In this document: positions 33,446 through 46,277 of the stretch, piece after piece
How the letters are laid out: every line of letters begins with the position of its first letter
Position numbering within the stretch: the first letter of the stretch is position 1
The notes under the pieces: generated by a model
The model's database searches: none
Seen by the model: the letters and a program-made list of their open reading frames with translations, nothing else
Told to the model about the DNA's origin: nothing
DNA from: Oehlia diaphana
Lineage: Eukaryota > Glomeromycota > Glomeromycetes > Glomerales > Glomeraceae
Assembly (NCBI GenBank): GCA_003833135.1
Contig: QZLH01000517.1
Coordinates: 8,134 to 72,133, forward strand
DNA length: 64,000 nucleotides
Reading direction: 5' to 3'
Position numbers and translations under genes: made by a program

Positions 33446-36400
33446 ATGTATAGATTATCTATATACGATACTCAATTCTCTGAAGAAGCAGCAGGTTTCT
33501 ATTTTCTAACTTATTTTATCTTTTTTATTTAAAAAAAATAATACTTTGGCTGTCCAATTTTTAGAAGGAATAATATTAAAATATTAACAATTTCCACTTT
33601 ATTATACATTTTGAACTGTAAAATAAACCATTCGTTATGAATTGATAAAAAGTTCTTAAACACTATGGACTTGATAACCTTAATCCGGAATTTTGGGAAG
33701 AAGAGCCAGATAACCGAAAGTCTGTGAGATATTCGATGAGTGATTTTAACAATGGTATTGCTGGGGATGAGTTGAGCGATGATGTTGACCCCCTTGGTTT
33801 AAAGAAAAGTGTTTTAGGGTAAACTTTAAGTAATTTGTTGATTAATAATTTTGCAATTTCATTTATTCATATTTCTTCGATTTTCAGCCAAGATACACCT
33901 GGTAAATTTGGTTTAGACGATTTCGATAAAGAGAGTAATTATATTTGTAATTTATTCAGCGGGAAAAAAAAATCCGTGGATTTGACTCGTTTATTGTATT
34001 AAAATTTTCTAGAATTGCAAATTTTCGTTGGCACTAAGTCTTTCAATCCGAAGTTTTTTTTACATAAAGTTCACAACGATACTCCTTATGCGGATTTATT
34101 GAGAGGAGCAAAATTTTTAAGATATACTTTGGATCAAAAATCTGAAGAACTTCGTAGTTTAGTTCAAGATAATTTTGATAGATTCGTGAGTGCTAAAAAT
34201 ACAATAGATACTGTTTATGGTGAAATGAAATCACAAAGTTTGAATGCTGAGAATGACTATGGTGTTAGTAGGTTAGACAAAGCTTTATCTGGTATGTAAT
34301 TTTCAATTGCATTTAAATATTTTTTTTGTAATTTGTAATATTAATTTTATTATATTACCTATTTGATTAATTATTAAGAGGCTAGTGATAGGGCCGAACA
34401 ATTATTTGGTCCGGTTCTAGCTAACAGAAACAAAGCTGAAAAAATTCGCAGCACTTTGAGTGTGTTAGAAAAATATAAATATTTCTTCAATTTACCTAGC
34501 AATCTTATGGATTCTATTAAACAGGTATTTTGAACAAGTTGCAGGATAACTATACTATGACCAATATTAATAGTTATTTAATATAGCAAAAATACGATGT
34601 GGCAATTAGGGATTATAAGAAAGGAAAGGTTGTGTTAGATTCTACCATGGGAGCAGAAGGAGCTGACGCCAATGGATCAGGCAGTTATTCCTCGGAAAGA
34701 GAATATGATGAAACTGCACTTTCTGTTCAATATAGGAGAGTTTTTGATAAAGTTTGGTTAGAAGTTGATAAAATCATGGAAGAGATGAAAGATCAGTTAT
34801 TTGAGCAATTGACTGAACCTTGGAGGTCAATGGAAGAACAAGAAAAGACTATAAAGTAAGAATATTATATGTTTATTTTATGATAACATAGTCTAACATT
34901 ATTTCTTAATCTCCTAGTATTCTGCTGGAGCTTGAAACAGCAGAAGATCCAGTATGGCATTATCTTGATAGTCAATATAAATTTATTATTGATCTCCTCA
35001 AAGAGTCATATAAAGAACAGCTGAGCAAAATAGAAGGTTTGTTATTATTTTTTTTTTTTGAAAAGGAATTTTTTTGTATAATTAAATAGAATTCTTATAA
35101 TAATATTTTTAAATTAAACTTTTTAGTTTTGAAGGAAACACTTCCAAAAAATTCCAGTAGTGATAAGGATTTGGCAATTCGACTCAAAAAATCCATTAGA
35201 AATGTCAATATTAGAGATTTCGATTCCTTAATAGGTGAATATAACTAGAGAAAGTATAATTTTTTACTTCATTATATCTTATTTACAGTTATTATATCAA
35301 ATAAATGAATTAAGCTGGAAAAGAGATGGATGTGCAAATGTGGAAGGCTATATTAGAGATTGTGAAATCCTTATCTGATTTACTTCTAAGATGTTTACCA
35401 GACTTTTGGAAATTAAGTAAGTCTTTTATGGATGGAAAATTCCAAAAGGTAGGGTATTATTATAATATCTTTATTTACAATTTGATTAGCATTAAAATTT
35501 TTTTCTTTTATTGTAGAGTCCTGCAGTGTTAAGTGCCAATAAGCGTAGGCGTCAAGGAATGGATTTACGAAAAGTAGACCAATGTGAAAAAATGGCAAGT
35601 GGAGTTATAGAGCTATATGCTTCATTTCTATCAGAGCTCTTTACTCTTTCACCGGTGCCTAATGAAATACCTGATACACCAACTATTAAATACGAAAACC
35701 CGTCATTCGTTCCACTTCATTCTGATTCAGTAACTACTTGTTACTTTTTAACAAGAATTCTTAATGAAATGAATGAATGTGTAAATGATATTAATTCTAT
35801 AAATATGGCATCTGATGCCTCTGGCACATTATCTCAATTAATGGATCAAGCCAGATGGCGTTTCTTAGAAGTAATATGTCAAGCGTGGAATGCAGGTAAA
35901 TTTTACTACAATTCTAAAATATTTATAATTTATAAATAGTCATTATAATTATTTTTTAGATGCGAAGAATTTCTATTTGCTTGAGGACTGGACTCTTGAT
36001 CAGGATAATCGTGAAATCACCAATTTTTTGCGCAATTTTCATATTTTTCACAAGTATAATTCCCGCAGTGCTTATAAAATCGCAAGTCAAAATTATTTAG
36101 CAGATAATGATAACGATGTAAGTTAATTTAAAAAAATTGAAGTGACTTATTTAATTTCCATTCAGTTAACACTTTTGATTTTCTTGTTAAGAAATCATCA
36201 ACAATACCTGAAAATTATTTGTTGAAGATTAAAGAAACTTTCTTAAATTCTTTGTATGCTTATTTGGAAGGTTTAGTCCATCTTGTTTTTACAGAATATA
36301 CACCGCTTGAACCTGTTGTTGAAAGAGAACCTACAGATATTATTCACAAATCAAGGATTGATCCATCCCAAATGGTATTGTATATAAACTGTTGTTTAAA

Positions 36401-37340
36401 ATTATCATCATTTTTTATTGTAAACATTTAATTAGTATATTTTTTATAACAGGATTCAAGAATATTGCTTACTATTAGTAATCTTTCTAATCTCAAACAA
36501 TTAATGATACCAAGAATTGTAAATCAATTTGAAACCGCTTATAAATGTAGCATGGCTGATGATACTCAAGTAAACATTTTTTATATACATCGATAAGAGT
36601 TTAATAAGAAATTTATTAAAAATATAATGTGACAATTAATTCCTTATTAATAGGCACTCAATACCGTTGTTGACCAACTTGATGGTATTTTATTTGATGA
36701 TTATATAAAACGTAAAACTGAAATTGTTCGTAATATTATTATAAATGGAATTTTATCAAATGAAATCGATTGGTCTAATATATCAAAACCTGGAGGTAAA
36801 AAAGATATTTATTTTTGTTTTTTTTTTATTTTAAGAATTTTTTGTTAATATACTTATTGCCTTTTTTAGAAGTACATTCCTTTGTATACGAAGCTTTATT
36901 ATCACTTGTACTTGTTCATGCGCAAATTAGTGATATTGCCAAACCTTTAATTAATCGTGCATTAACAGCATTATTGGAATCTATGGCAATCGATTGTCTT
37001 GAAGCTTTTCAAAAAGTAGAAAAATTCAGTTTAGGTGGAATGTGTCAGGTAAGATAGTTAATATAAGGACATAAGTAATATTAGTCTTAAACTAATTTTT
37101 TATATTTGTTGTATATAGGCAACACTGGAAATTGAATTTATGAATCAAACATTATCACAATATGTTACACCACAAGCACAAGAAACATTACAGATTATTT
37201 ATACGACGATTGAGCAGTTATATGATACTACATCAGGAACTGATCGATTAGATTCTGAATTGAGTAGTGTGAAACAATTTTTGGTTGATGGTAGAAAAAA
37301 TACAAGTTTACAGTTCTTATGTTTTAAGAAACCAAAATAA
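33446..37340 (+). CDS. SEC5: Exocyst complex component Sec5 (EXOC2)
   Basis: A subunit of the exocyst, which tethers secretory vesicles at sites of polarised growth such as hyphal tips. Sixteen exons join in frame to 898 codons: exon 1 is 33446-33494, exon 2 33653-33818, exon 3 33888-33934, exon 4 34013-34291, and the last 37119-37340. The N-terminal part has YGLDNLNPEFWEEE and an acidic region. The Sec5-family block DLLRGAKFLRYTLDQKSEEL with LVQDNFDRFVSAKNTID follows, then coiled-coil/helical repeats to the C-terminus. The animal N-terminal TIG domain is absent, as expected in fungi. Exon phases were consistent throughout. Confidence 0.92.
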
Positions 37341-38984
37341 ATTAAAAACTTTATTTTTATAGACTTATACAATAAATTAATTTAGTTAATATATTCTATA
37401 TAATATGTTTTAATATTATCGTTAGCATAGAAATCAGCCACTATTTTTTTTCCTATTATGTATGCATGTGCGTTGTAACGTTCATGTATTTTTTTTTATT
37501 TTTTTTAATAATAGAATGGCATAACTTCTTGTGAAGTAGAACATCAAAACTTGCTAGGTATATTCTGGAAAAAAAATGGTCTTAAAATTTTAAACCTATG
37601 GTTTAGACTTAGAATACGATATCCTAGTTCTATCCTAATTCTAATCGAAATCGTAATCGAATCGATTTGATCCTTATGAATTCGTGTCTAAACTAGAAAA
37701 TTACGTATCATTATTTTTTCTTTGTAAATTAAATGATAAACAATATCGTAAATTATTTTAATCGAATTCAATATTTTGATCACGTAATGGGAAAATAAAT
37801 TTCTTGATCAAAATCAGGATAACAATGGAGCTCTCTCACATGATATGTATATCTTTCTGATGTGAAATGAATTTCACACGCATACTATAAAAATTTTCAA
37901 TATCATAAAAAAAAAAAAATATAATTTGTTATTTATTCATTATGCAACAAAAAAAACTTTAAATGGAATAGTATGTAGAGAATGGAATCGATTCTAGCAA
38001 AATCGAATTAATCGAAAATCGAATCGAATTTTTTTATTGTGGCGCAGTAATTCGATTTTTTAAATTAATTTATTTTCCTTTAGTTATTGCATAGTAAAAT
38101 TACTTTAATTTATATATTAATTAAACATAAAATAAACAGAACTGCCCCTATGACACCCGAAAATCTGCCCAAAAAATTCCGCACAGGGCCGGCACTATGC
38201 AGTAACACGTGAATAAATCTGTGACGACTAATGGCGTGACAAATAGGATTTTGACTAACCGAAAAAAACTAAGTCCTTCAGATACTTATAGAAAATGGAA
38301 ACACAGAGGGACGTGACATGTGTGATGAATAAATTTACTATTGCGGAATTTTTTCAGGGTTAATAAATAAATAGCTAAATCTCACCGCAGTTGATTCTCA
38401 CCTAATTTCGGCCGGAATTATAATTTGGCCGGAGTTAATTGTATAACTTAATAAAAAGTTTGACTTTTTTAGTTAATGGCTGAAAGTGGTCTAAATGACC
38501 TAAAAGTGGTCAAATGTTACCATCAACTACCTTATTTGATGGTTTAAAAGTGGTCTAAATGACCTAAAAGTGGTCAAATATCTATCAATTAAGTATACCA
38601 AACTTACCATTTTTAGGGTTATTTAGACTACTTTTAACCATTACGAAATAGATTTTATTGATTTATACCACTTTGTAACTAAAAAGGTACATAATTCCGG
38701 CCGAAAATTAAGCGCCAGCGGTTAGATTTAGCAACGCCCAAGCAAAATTACTGTAAAAAAAAGTAGATTTTTCGCCATTAAAATTGTTGCATGATCAATT
38801 TTTTTTTTATGACGCATAGAATCGATTAGAATCGATTTAATCGAAATCGAAAGTCGAATCTTAGAGTCGAATCTCAAGATTCGATTAATCGCGATTAATC
38901 GATTCCAATCCCTTTATTAGTATGGATATATAATTTTATTTAGCCTGCGGAGAAAAATTGATAAAATTCGCATAAGACAGGATT
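37341..38984. repeat. Repeat-rich intergenic region with ATCGA-type degenerate repeats
   Basis: Clusters of AATCGA/TCGATT words lie at about 37640-37670, 37985-38055 and 38815-38912, in both orientations, flanking the 359-bp element at 38374-38732. The right cluster contains AATCGATTAGAATCGATTT and GATTAATCGCGATTAATC, each near-palindromic. No open frame is supported. They look like worn ends of nested non-autonomous elements. Confidence 0.55.
38374..38732. mobile_element. 359-bp MITE-like element with internal direct repeat
   Basis: The left end begins GCTAAATCTCACCGC and the mirror of the right end GCTAAATCTAACCGC. Both continue, after a few unmatched bases, into a shared TAATTTCGGCCGGAATTAT-like block, giving inverted repeats of roughly 45 bp with small indels. 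Inside, a 33-bp word (AAAGTGGTCTAAATGACC and so on) is repeated at 38483-38515 and 38547-38579. There is no coding capacity, and a target duplication is not evident. Confidence 0.7.
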
Positions 38985-39206
38985 TTAGCTTGAGAATAAC
39001 CTCCTGCATAAATACTGTACGTCAGTGTTCCGCGGCAATTTGTTCGACTTGCGGGAAAAATAATCTATATTTTCGGTCGTACGATTGACCGTATAATAGT
39101 CAGTCACTGGTGCGTCATCCTTAACGTTGCCTTTAAGTACTGGATAGCTTAGGTTACAGATTTCTAACCTCTCAATTATGAGCTCTGAAAAAATTATGAA
39201 CTGCAT
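38985..39206 (-). CDS. Hypothetical ORF (73 aa), possibly a relic
   Basis: An open frame on the minus strand is less AT-rich than its flanks and has coding-like composition (ERLEICNLSYPVLKGNV, DAPVTDYYTVN). There is no signal peptide, domain or clear promoter, and it sits beside repeats. It could be an exon of a decayed gene. Confidence 0.25.
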   Translation of the reverse strand: MQFIIFSELIIERLEICNLSYPVLKGNVKDDAPVTDYYTVNRTTENIDYFSRKSNKLPRNTDVQYLCRRLFSS

Positions 39207-39743
39207 TTTATTTTATTAAGAATTCTTAGAATTCTTGCAAATCAATATACACATCTCGTATCCACGAAATATTGATTGGTTTATCCAAAGTAAAAAAATG
39301 GAGATTTCATTGGTTGACTGAATCAATTTTCAATGACATCCGTTTCACAAAAAACTTCAAATGATCATCTCAACCTTGCTCACGTGAATATAAAAGGTTT
39401 TTTTGTAAGAAGTTTTATTAATTAATATTGGTTTTTAAAGATATCTTAAGAGATCTCATTAGATATTAAGTTAGAGTAGTATTTAAAGTAAACAATTATA
39501 TAACTATCGTAAATCATACATGTATACACTGTATACACTGTATACAGTAAATAGTTTGTGTCTTCCATTTTCTTAAGATCACGTGAGAGTGAAATCCCTG
39601 ATGGGCGTTCTCGTAAATTCATCTTTTTCTTCTTTTTCACAAAAACACAATATTAGTTTCTACATGACAAAAATTTTTACCATATAAACCCTATCAGCTG
39701 CTATATAAGGGGTAAACCCTACCCTTAAAATTTTTAATGTATA
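39207..39743. other. Intergenic region upstream of the ECHDC1-like gene
   Basis: No gene is supported. TACACTGTATACACTGTATAC at about 39522-39543 is a short tandem, near-palindromic unit. Confidence 0.4.
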
Positions 39744-40994
39744 ATGTCATCCTTTCTATTTAAACGTGGTTTTTCTTCTTTTTTCTCCGAACGTTTTAGG
39801 CTTTCTCCAGTGCAAGAGAACCTTAATGTTATACGTGAAGAACTTCGGCAAATCGGGTACTTTCACAATTTCATCGTTCCTATCCTGTTTTCAAATTTAC
39901 CCTAATTAATGATATATTTTAACAGTCGTGGCTCAGTCGAATTTAATTCCTCTTTTTTACGAGGAATTGGCTTGATAACACTTCACAATCCTGAGCGACA
40001 CAATGCTTTAAGCGGCAAAATGATGGCCGAATTAGCTGATATAGTGGATAAATTAGAAAATATAACAAAAGATAAATCTAATTCAAAAGAGGAAAATGAT
40101 TTAGTAGCACTAATATTATCAGGAGACGGAAATACCTTTTGTTCTGGTTTAGGTAAGACTTCCCAATATTTAGAACTTAATAATAATTAATCAATTGAGT
40201 TCAACTATGATCTCTCCCCCAAAAAAAAGATTTAAGTGTAGCAAAAAGCCATATCATGACTCCAGAAAATGGTAAAAAAATGAGTGCGCTTATGCAAGAT
40301 GCACTATTACGTTTTAGTCGTCTTCCTTTAATTTCAATTGCGGCGATTGAAGGTTATGCATTAGGAGGAGGTGCAGAATTAACGACAGCGTGTGATCATC
40401 GTTGTATATCAGGTTAGCATAGGTTTCGATCATTTAATTATATATTTGATAGTCATTTGATACATTTGGTATTTTATTTTTTGAAAAACATGTTGATGTC
40501 TTTATTAGCTACTGCTAAAATCCGATTTGTACATGTGAAGATGGCTACTACACCTGGATGGGGTGGCGGTGGGAGGTTAATTAATATAATTGGAAAAACG
40601 AAAGCTTTAAGAGTTTTGGGTGCAAGTGAATTATTAACCGGACAACAAGCATATGATATAGGTTATGCTGATATTATTGCTAAAAATGGCGAAACAATAA
40701 ACAAATCAAAAGAATTTCTCGATCCATATGTATATTTCTCCCCTAAGGAAGGAGAATTAAATGCAGAAAGAAAAATGAATTCTGTGAAAGCGGTAAATAG
40801 TCATTTTTTGTTTTACTTTATTAAAGATTTACTAAAATTAAATGAATCTATTTTAAAAGGTACGCGGAATGAAAGCAATAATTGCTAAAGCGAATGATAG
40901 TGGAGCGCAAAGAAATTATGTACGTTTTGAACATGCTTTATTTTGTAGTCTTTGGGGACAAGGAGAAAACCTTACTGAATTAAAAAAAAAATAA
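39744..40994 (+). CDS. Enoyl-CoA hydratase/isomerase family, ethylmalonyl-CoA decarboxylase-like (ECHDC1-like)
   Basis: Five exons (39744-39856, 39926-40152, 40230-40412, 40509-40792, 40860-40994) join to 313 codons. A crotonase fold is shown by ITLHNPERHNALSGKMM, LSGDGNTFCSGLG (oxyanion-hole strand), AAIEGYALGGGAELTTACDH and the second active-site loop KMATTPGWGGGGRL, which is close to the ECHDC1 pattern. Animal ECHDC1 decarboxylates ethylmalonyl-CoA and removes a by-product of acetyl-CoA carboxylase. The basic, Phe-rich N-terminus (MSSFLFKRGFSSFFSERF) suggests mitochondrial import, whereas animal ECHDC1 is cytosolic. The exact substrate is inferred from the loop only. Confidence 0.85.
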
Positions 40995-41487
40995 AATTAA
41001 TTTCCAATTCTAAAAAAAACGTGCAAACATATGTCGGTAGTGTATAATAATTCATTGGGATCTCTTATTATAGAAGAAATATGGCTGTAAGTTGATACTC
41101 GGCCATAAGAATGAAGGATGTTCCATAGGATCATGATAATTAGTAAAAAGATGAATTTTATCATCAATCCTTCAATGCATGAAATGATTGAAGTAAGAAC
41201 AAATGATAGCAATTAATGAGACATGTAGATTGAATTAAATATGCAAGAATGATAAGAATAGATAAGAATATACAATAAATCTCATCAATTATGAAAGGAC
41301 GAAACTGGATGGTACTTGCATCTGGATTTTACAATCTACTACTGTTCAAAAGAAAGAAATATTAAAAATTAATATCTCACTTTTCAGTTATTTTATGAAA
41401 ATTGTTTATTATTGTTTTTTTCCGCGAGTTATGGGATTATAAAATGATAATATTTCTTGATAAAGAATGTATATTTAATTAAATACT
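40995..41487. other. Convergent intergenic region between the ECHDC1-like gene and NOC4
   Basis: Convergent 3' ends face each other here. No gene is supported; it is AT-rich and probably holds both polyadenylation regions. Confidence 0.4.
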
Positions 41488-44161
41488 TTAAAACTGCCAT
41501 ACTTCCCATCCTTTCTTCATGTTTTCAAACACTAATTCTCTTTCATTGACATCGAATTTTTCTGATTTATAAATCAATTCTATACTCTCTTCTGCTGGAA
41601 ATATATATTTTGGCCTTTCATATGATAGTGCAGGCATCTTATTCTTTTTAGATTTACGATTCAGCTCAGATTCGATTAATGTTAAGTACGTATGATCCAA
41701 AAAATCTTCCAAGTTATAAGAAGGTTTGGTAAATTTGGCTTGGAAGATCTTTGCTAAAGTTGCGACATTAGGAAAATAATGATCTTGTAAGGTCTAAATA
41801 AATATTAGTTACCCAATGAGTTAGATACCTTTGTTAATAAAATTTCAAATTAATATAAAACATAATTACTTTCATCTCCCATAGGGAACTTTCTAATGCA
41901 TTGCTTTTCATGGGATCTGGTTCATCAAAATTATAAGGATCTTCCAAATTATCAATTTCTGAGTCTAAAATAAATGAACGTTTATATTAATAAAATATAA
42001 TTGTTAATTTATTTTGTTTGTCAAATACTTACGATTTCTTCCCAATTTGTTAACATGCTCATTTGAATTATGTATTAAAACAGTACAGCTTGGATGCCGC
42101 CTAATCAAGTTGTAAATCATAGGTATTATCATTACTATACCATGTGGCGGAGCTGTTAATGAAAGTCGGGACATTCTTTTTATAAATGCCGCAATTAATT
42201 GAGCAGGAAGATATCTATAAAAATTTATATTATTTGTATTTTTGGACATCTAAAAATGGGCATTGTCTTCAATATAATTAATACATACGTAGAAGCAAGA
42301 AAGAGGTCAGCCAGACGGAAAAACCTAGACCGATATTTTACATGCATCAAATTACGATCAAATAAAGTGTATAATTTCTTATAAAAATCTGGATAATCCC
42401 TATAGATAAAATTAAATTACTATTATGGTGGAAATTAAAAATTTCATGATATTGATAATACTTACAAGTTATATTCATTAATAAGAGTGAATAAACCATT
42501 GAGTGCCAAAATGCTAGTGACACCACCTAAAAGATAAAAATATAGTTAGGCATTATTCCTTTATCATAAGCTCCATCTCAATATTTAAGAATTTAACAGT
42601 TAATACTCATAATAACAATACCAGCATTATATGATTCAGTTAAATAATCCATTAATAAAGTAGGCTGTGGCATATGAGGAATTATCTTCTTATGCATAAT
42701 TAAAAGGATTCTTTTGTATGATTCCTGTGTCATTGGAAGTTTCATTAACGCTAACCAGCAATCAGAAAAAACTCTTTTGTGTGCAGATAATTGAAGCAAC
42801 ACTGGTTTTTTAGTTTTCTTATGAGGGATTTCTTTTTGAGATTCTTTTGTCTGCTCCTTTTCGAAGTTTTCATTGAATAAATCATCAAACAGCATATTAT
42901 CTGAGTCATCTTCACAATCATCGTTTTCTTGACTGTTCGATAATTCTGAAAAATCAAGAGTGTAGCTTAAACGAATGCCTTTGAAAGAAAAATTCATAAA
43001 AAATTTTAATTATTACCAGGTGCAGGATGACCTGTCCAAAACTCATCAATTTCCGATGCATCAGTTGGCATAGTTCGTAAATTTTCAAGTATCGAAAAAG
43101 TATTTTCCATTAAACTATTTAATTTGTCAACTGATTTTTCTTCTAATCTTTTTTTCTAATTCAAACTATTTCAATTAATAAATTAATATCCTAAATAAAA
43201 TAAAATATTATCTCGAAAAAATACCTTAGAAACAGGACCGACTTTGTCTTTTGGTTTTCCACTGTCCAAGAAAAAATTAATGATTTTTCTACACAATAAG
43301 AATAGAAAATTATATATAAAAGATATAAAAATCTGGAGACTGAAAAACTAGTAAAGATAATTAATTACGAGGCATTTTTTAAAAAGTAAAATCTCAAATC
43401 ATCATAGGTGTTCCAATACTTTTCAACGAATTCGGTTTTTAACGGTTCACTGAAATTTTCATTATCAATAAGTCCTTCAACAACATGATAATAATGATTA
43501 TTTGAAAATTGGTGTGACCCAGACGCCGATGTAAGATATGTGGATTCGATTTTAAGAAGATTCAACAGTATATTTAACGATGGAATCTTTTTATCACAGC
43601 AAATAATTTTATCAATAATAAAATAAAATAATTAATAATGAATCAAAATAATTAAGTACCTGTAATCCTGGCTCTTCGTGTCTAAGAAAATTACATAACG
43701 TATTTACATATTGAACATAATTATCTCGAAGCCAAATCTTTATCAATCCTTTTTTATCTCTCTCTAGATTTTCATTTTTAGGTTTTTGTAATTCACCATT
43801 AGATAGCAGAGGTGAGAAAGTCCGATATAATGCATATAATGCTGAATGAATGACTTTTGGAGATTTATCCTATCAACAATCGAAAACTTAAAAAGAATTC
43901 ATTTTACATTTCTGCTTAAAAAAAGAAAATTACCTTTGTATATTCCAGTAATGTAACTATATTGTTATAATTAGATTTGCTCACTGATATTCTCTGTTCC
44001 AAATCTTTAATTTGTTCGAGTTCAGAAGACTATCTAGACAAATAAACTGTTGAGTTAAATACGCGGAATAGTTTTTTTTAAAAAAAACAATAATAAAAAG
44101 AACTTGCATATTTTGTTTTTTCGGTAAGTTTACGTTTTTTTCCTTTAGAAGACAGAGACAT
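41488..44161 (-). CDS. NOC4: Nucleolar complex protein Noc4 (CBF/Mak21 family)
   Basis: It works with Nop14 in 40S subunit assembly and export from the nucleolus. The start is ATG 44161 with a lysine-rich first exon (MSLSSKGKKRKLTEK). The next exon carries SSELEQIKDLEQRISVSKSN, then several helical exons. The CBF/Mak21 domain near the C-terminus shows YLPAQLIAAFIKRMSRLSL, TAPPHGIVMIIPMIYNLIRRHPSC and then AEESIELIYKSEKF. The acidic segment at 42850-42960 (ENDDCEDDSDNMLFDD) lies before it. The stop is at 41488. About nine or ten exons; not every junction was phase-checked. It is head-to-head with HTD2, with 97 bp between starts. Confidence 0.88.
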
Positions 44162-44258
44162 TTTGACAAAAATCCAGATAATCTGATAGATTTCCATATA
44201 ATAGTGTCGATCTACGAATCAAAAAAACGACGCACATGTGCAACCGGGCAAAAAAAAA

Positions 44259-45442
44259 ATGAATCTCTACGCAGTTCGCTCAAGAACTTCGCAATGTCTA
44301 GCAGGTCCACAACAAATTAGAACATTTTTTAATACTTTAGAACGTAAAGTAAATAACGCTAACATTGATACTTCTGATACAAAAAAACTCATTAATGACT
44401 GGAAAAAAAAAGTAACGAGAGATACCGAAAGTTTTACTGATACTATTACTGCTTCACCTCTTCAACTTTTTGCATGTACCCTGAGAAGAAATTATATAAC
44501 GGATGATATCCCCGCAACACAAATTCCTCCCGAAGGAACACGAGTTCCACCTAATTACCATTTAGCATATTTTCCTCCCAGAATTTATGAAAGAGATTTA
44601 GGAAAAGACGGCTCAGAAACTACACATGAGCCACCACTACAATCTTTAAGAAGAATGTGGGCAGGTGGAGAATTATCATTTAGTGCAACTAATCCATTAT
44701 GTGTTGGCCAACATGCCACAATGAATACAAAATGTCGTGAAGTTGAAATTAAGTCAAGTCCTAGGGGGGAGAATATATTTGTATGGATAGATAGAAATAT
44801 TACTAATGAATTCGGATGGAGTATGAGAGACACAAGATGTTTAGCATATATAAAAATTGAAGAAAAGAAACCGGAACAAAAAATCATTAAATGTAAAAAA
44901 AGTTTCTTTTTTTAGGAAATTGCTCTATATAGATTCTTGTAAAGCTAACACTACGTTCATTTACTAGTAAACAAGACACCGGATTTTGAACAAACTGTAT
45001 TTCCAACTCCACTTTTATTATTTCGATTTTCAGCTTTGACTTTTAATAGTCATCGTATTCACTATGATCACCCTTATACAACTCAAGTTGAGAGATATCC
45101 TGGTAAATTTACTTTGGCAGAAAGCTAATGTATCGAGAACAGTTCTGTAAACTTAGCTACTCACATTTATTACTTTTATTCATTTCAGCATGTTTGGTCC
45201 ATGGTCCCCTTACTCTTACGCTTCTTCTTGATTTAATGAGAGAAAATCTTCCAAATAAAATATCGTACATTAAATCTTTTGCTTATCGAGCTGTTAGTCC
45301 ATTATTTGTAGGTGAAGAATTTAAAATATGCGGAAAGAAAAGTGAGTCAGATAATCCGAGTGGTTCTTCCTATGAATTATGGGCAGAGAATAAACATGGT
45401 GGGATTGCCATGAAAGGAAATGCAATCATTGAAAACATTTAA
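44259..45442 (+). CDS. HTD2: Mitochondrial 3-hydroxyacyl-thioester dehydratase Htd2
   Basis: It dehydrates 3-hydroxyacyl-ACP to trans-2-enoyl-ACP in mitochondrial type II fatty-acid synthesis, directly before the Etr1 step. Three exons (44259-44892, 44968-45102, 45189-45442) join to 340 codons. The ATG at 44259 is chosen; the upstream in-frame GTG at 44238 is not a likely eukaryotic start. The N-terminus MNLYAVRSRTSQCLAGPQQI is basic like a targeting peptide. The hot-dog domain is seen in RRMWAGGELSF, then PTPLLLFRFSALTFNSHRIH with YDHPYTT, then LVHGPLTLTLLLDL. The hydratase His and Asn-Ser-His motif are present. Confidence 0.9.
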
Positions 45443-46277
45443 TGGACATTTAAAAAGTTATCATTTAATTTTATCACTATATGTAATTTCATTTATTAGC
45501 TTAATATCGCAAATATATTTTTTGTCCATATGATGGGATTAATCTAACCAATTAGAGTGCTGTATATAATTCTGATGTAAATGTCACTAGTACGCAGAGT
45601 TTTTTTTACCATGCTCCAATTGACTTGTAAAAAAATGAACTACTCTGAGTATGACCATAGTTATAAGTTCAATTATTTTATATGAAACATTAGTTTCAAA
45701 TCAGATAATTCAATAAATAATTATTGGTCATCCTTTTACTAAACAAACTTCAAATTGCGAAATTTAAATATGAAATTTCCTTTTTTATATCATTTTCTAT
45801 ATTTTATTTAATTCACCAATTAGATATTATCTGCAAATTATTATTTATTAATCTTTACTGCTTGACATAAACGATTTTTATTATTCCTGTTGAAGATGTT
45901 GAAAGTCATATGATGGCATTAGCTAGAAGATACTTTACCGCCAATTACTTGGTTGACTCATATTCTGAAAAAGAGATCTTCAAATTATAATGGATATGAG
46001 CGGCAATATCAGAGAATTCAATGACATCTAGGAAATTGGAGTTGGGAATTACCTTACCTTAATATTCATCCTCCTTACCCTATTCTTAGCTTCCCTTAGC
46101 CTAGAAAGAATAAATTTTTATTCTTATCATCACTACTGACATAATCTAAATAAGAATTGATTATTTAAATTTAGAAAATTAGTTTTAGCGATAGAAAAAC
46201 ATTATAGCTCTCAAACATATAAACCTTTTCATGATTTATTCTTACATTTTAATAAGTGACCCTTCAGAATAACCGTT
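45443..46277. other. Convergent intergenic region with a coding-like relic
   Basis: No complete gene. About 45880-45990 on the plus strand reads PVEDVESHMMALARRYFTAN and on to a stop, about 37 codons without a start or splice context. It may be a relic of a gene or element. Confidence 0.35.

Noticed and set aside
44238..44258. Upstream start of HTD2
   Set aside because: That codon is GTG; the ATG at 44259 follows an A-run typical of starts here and gives a better presequence.
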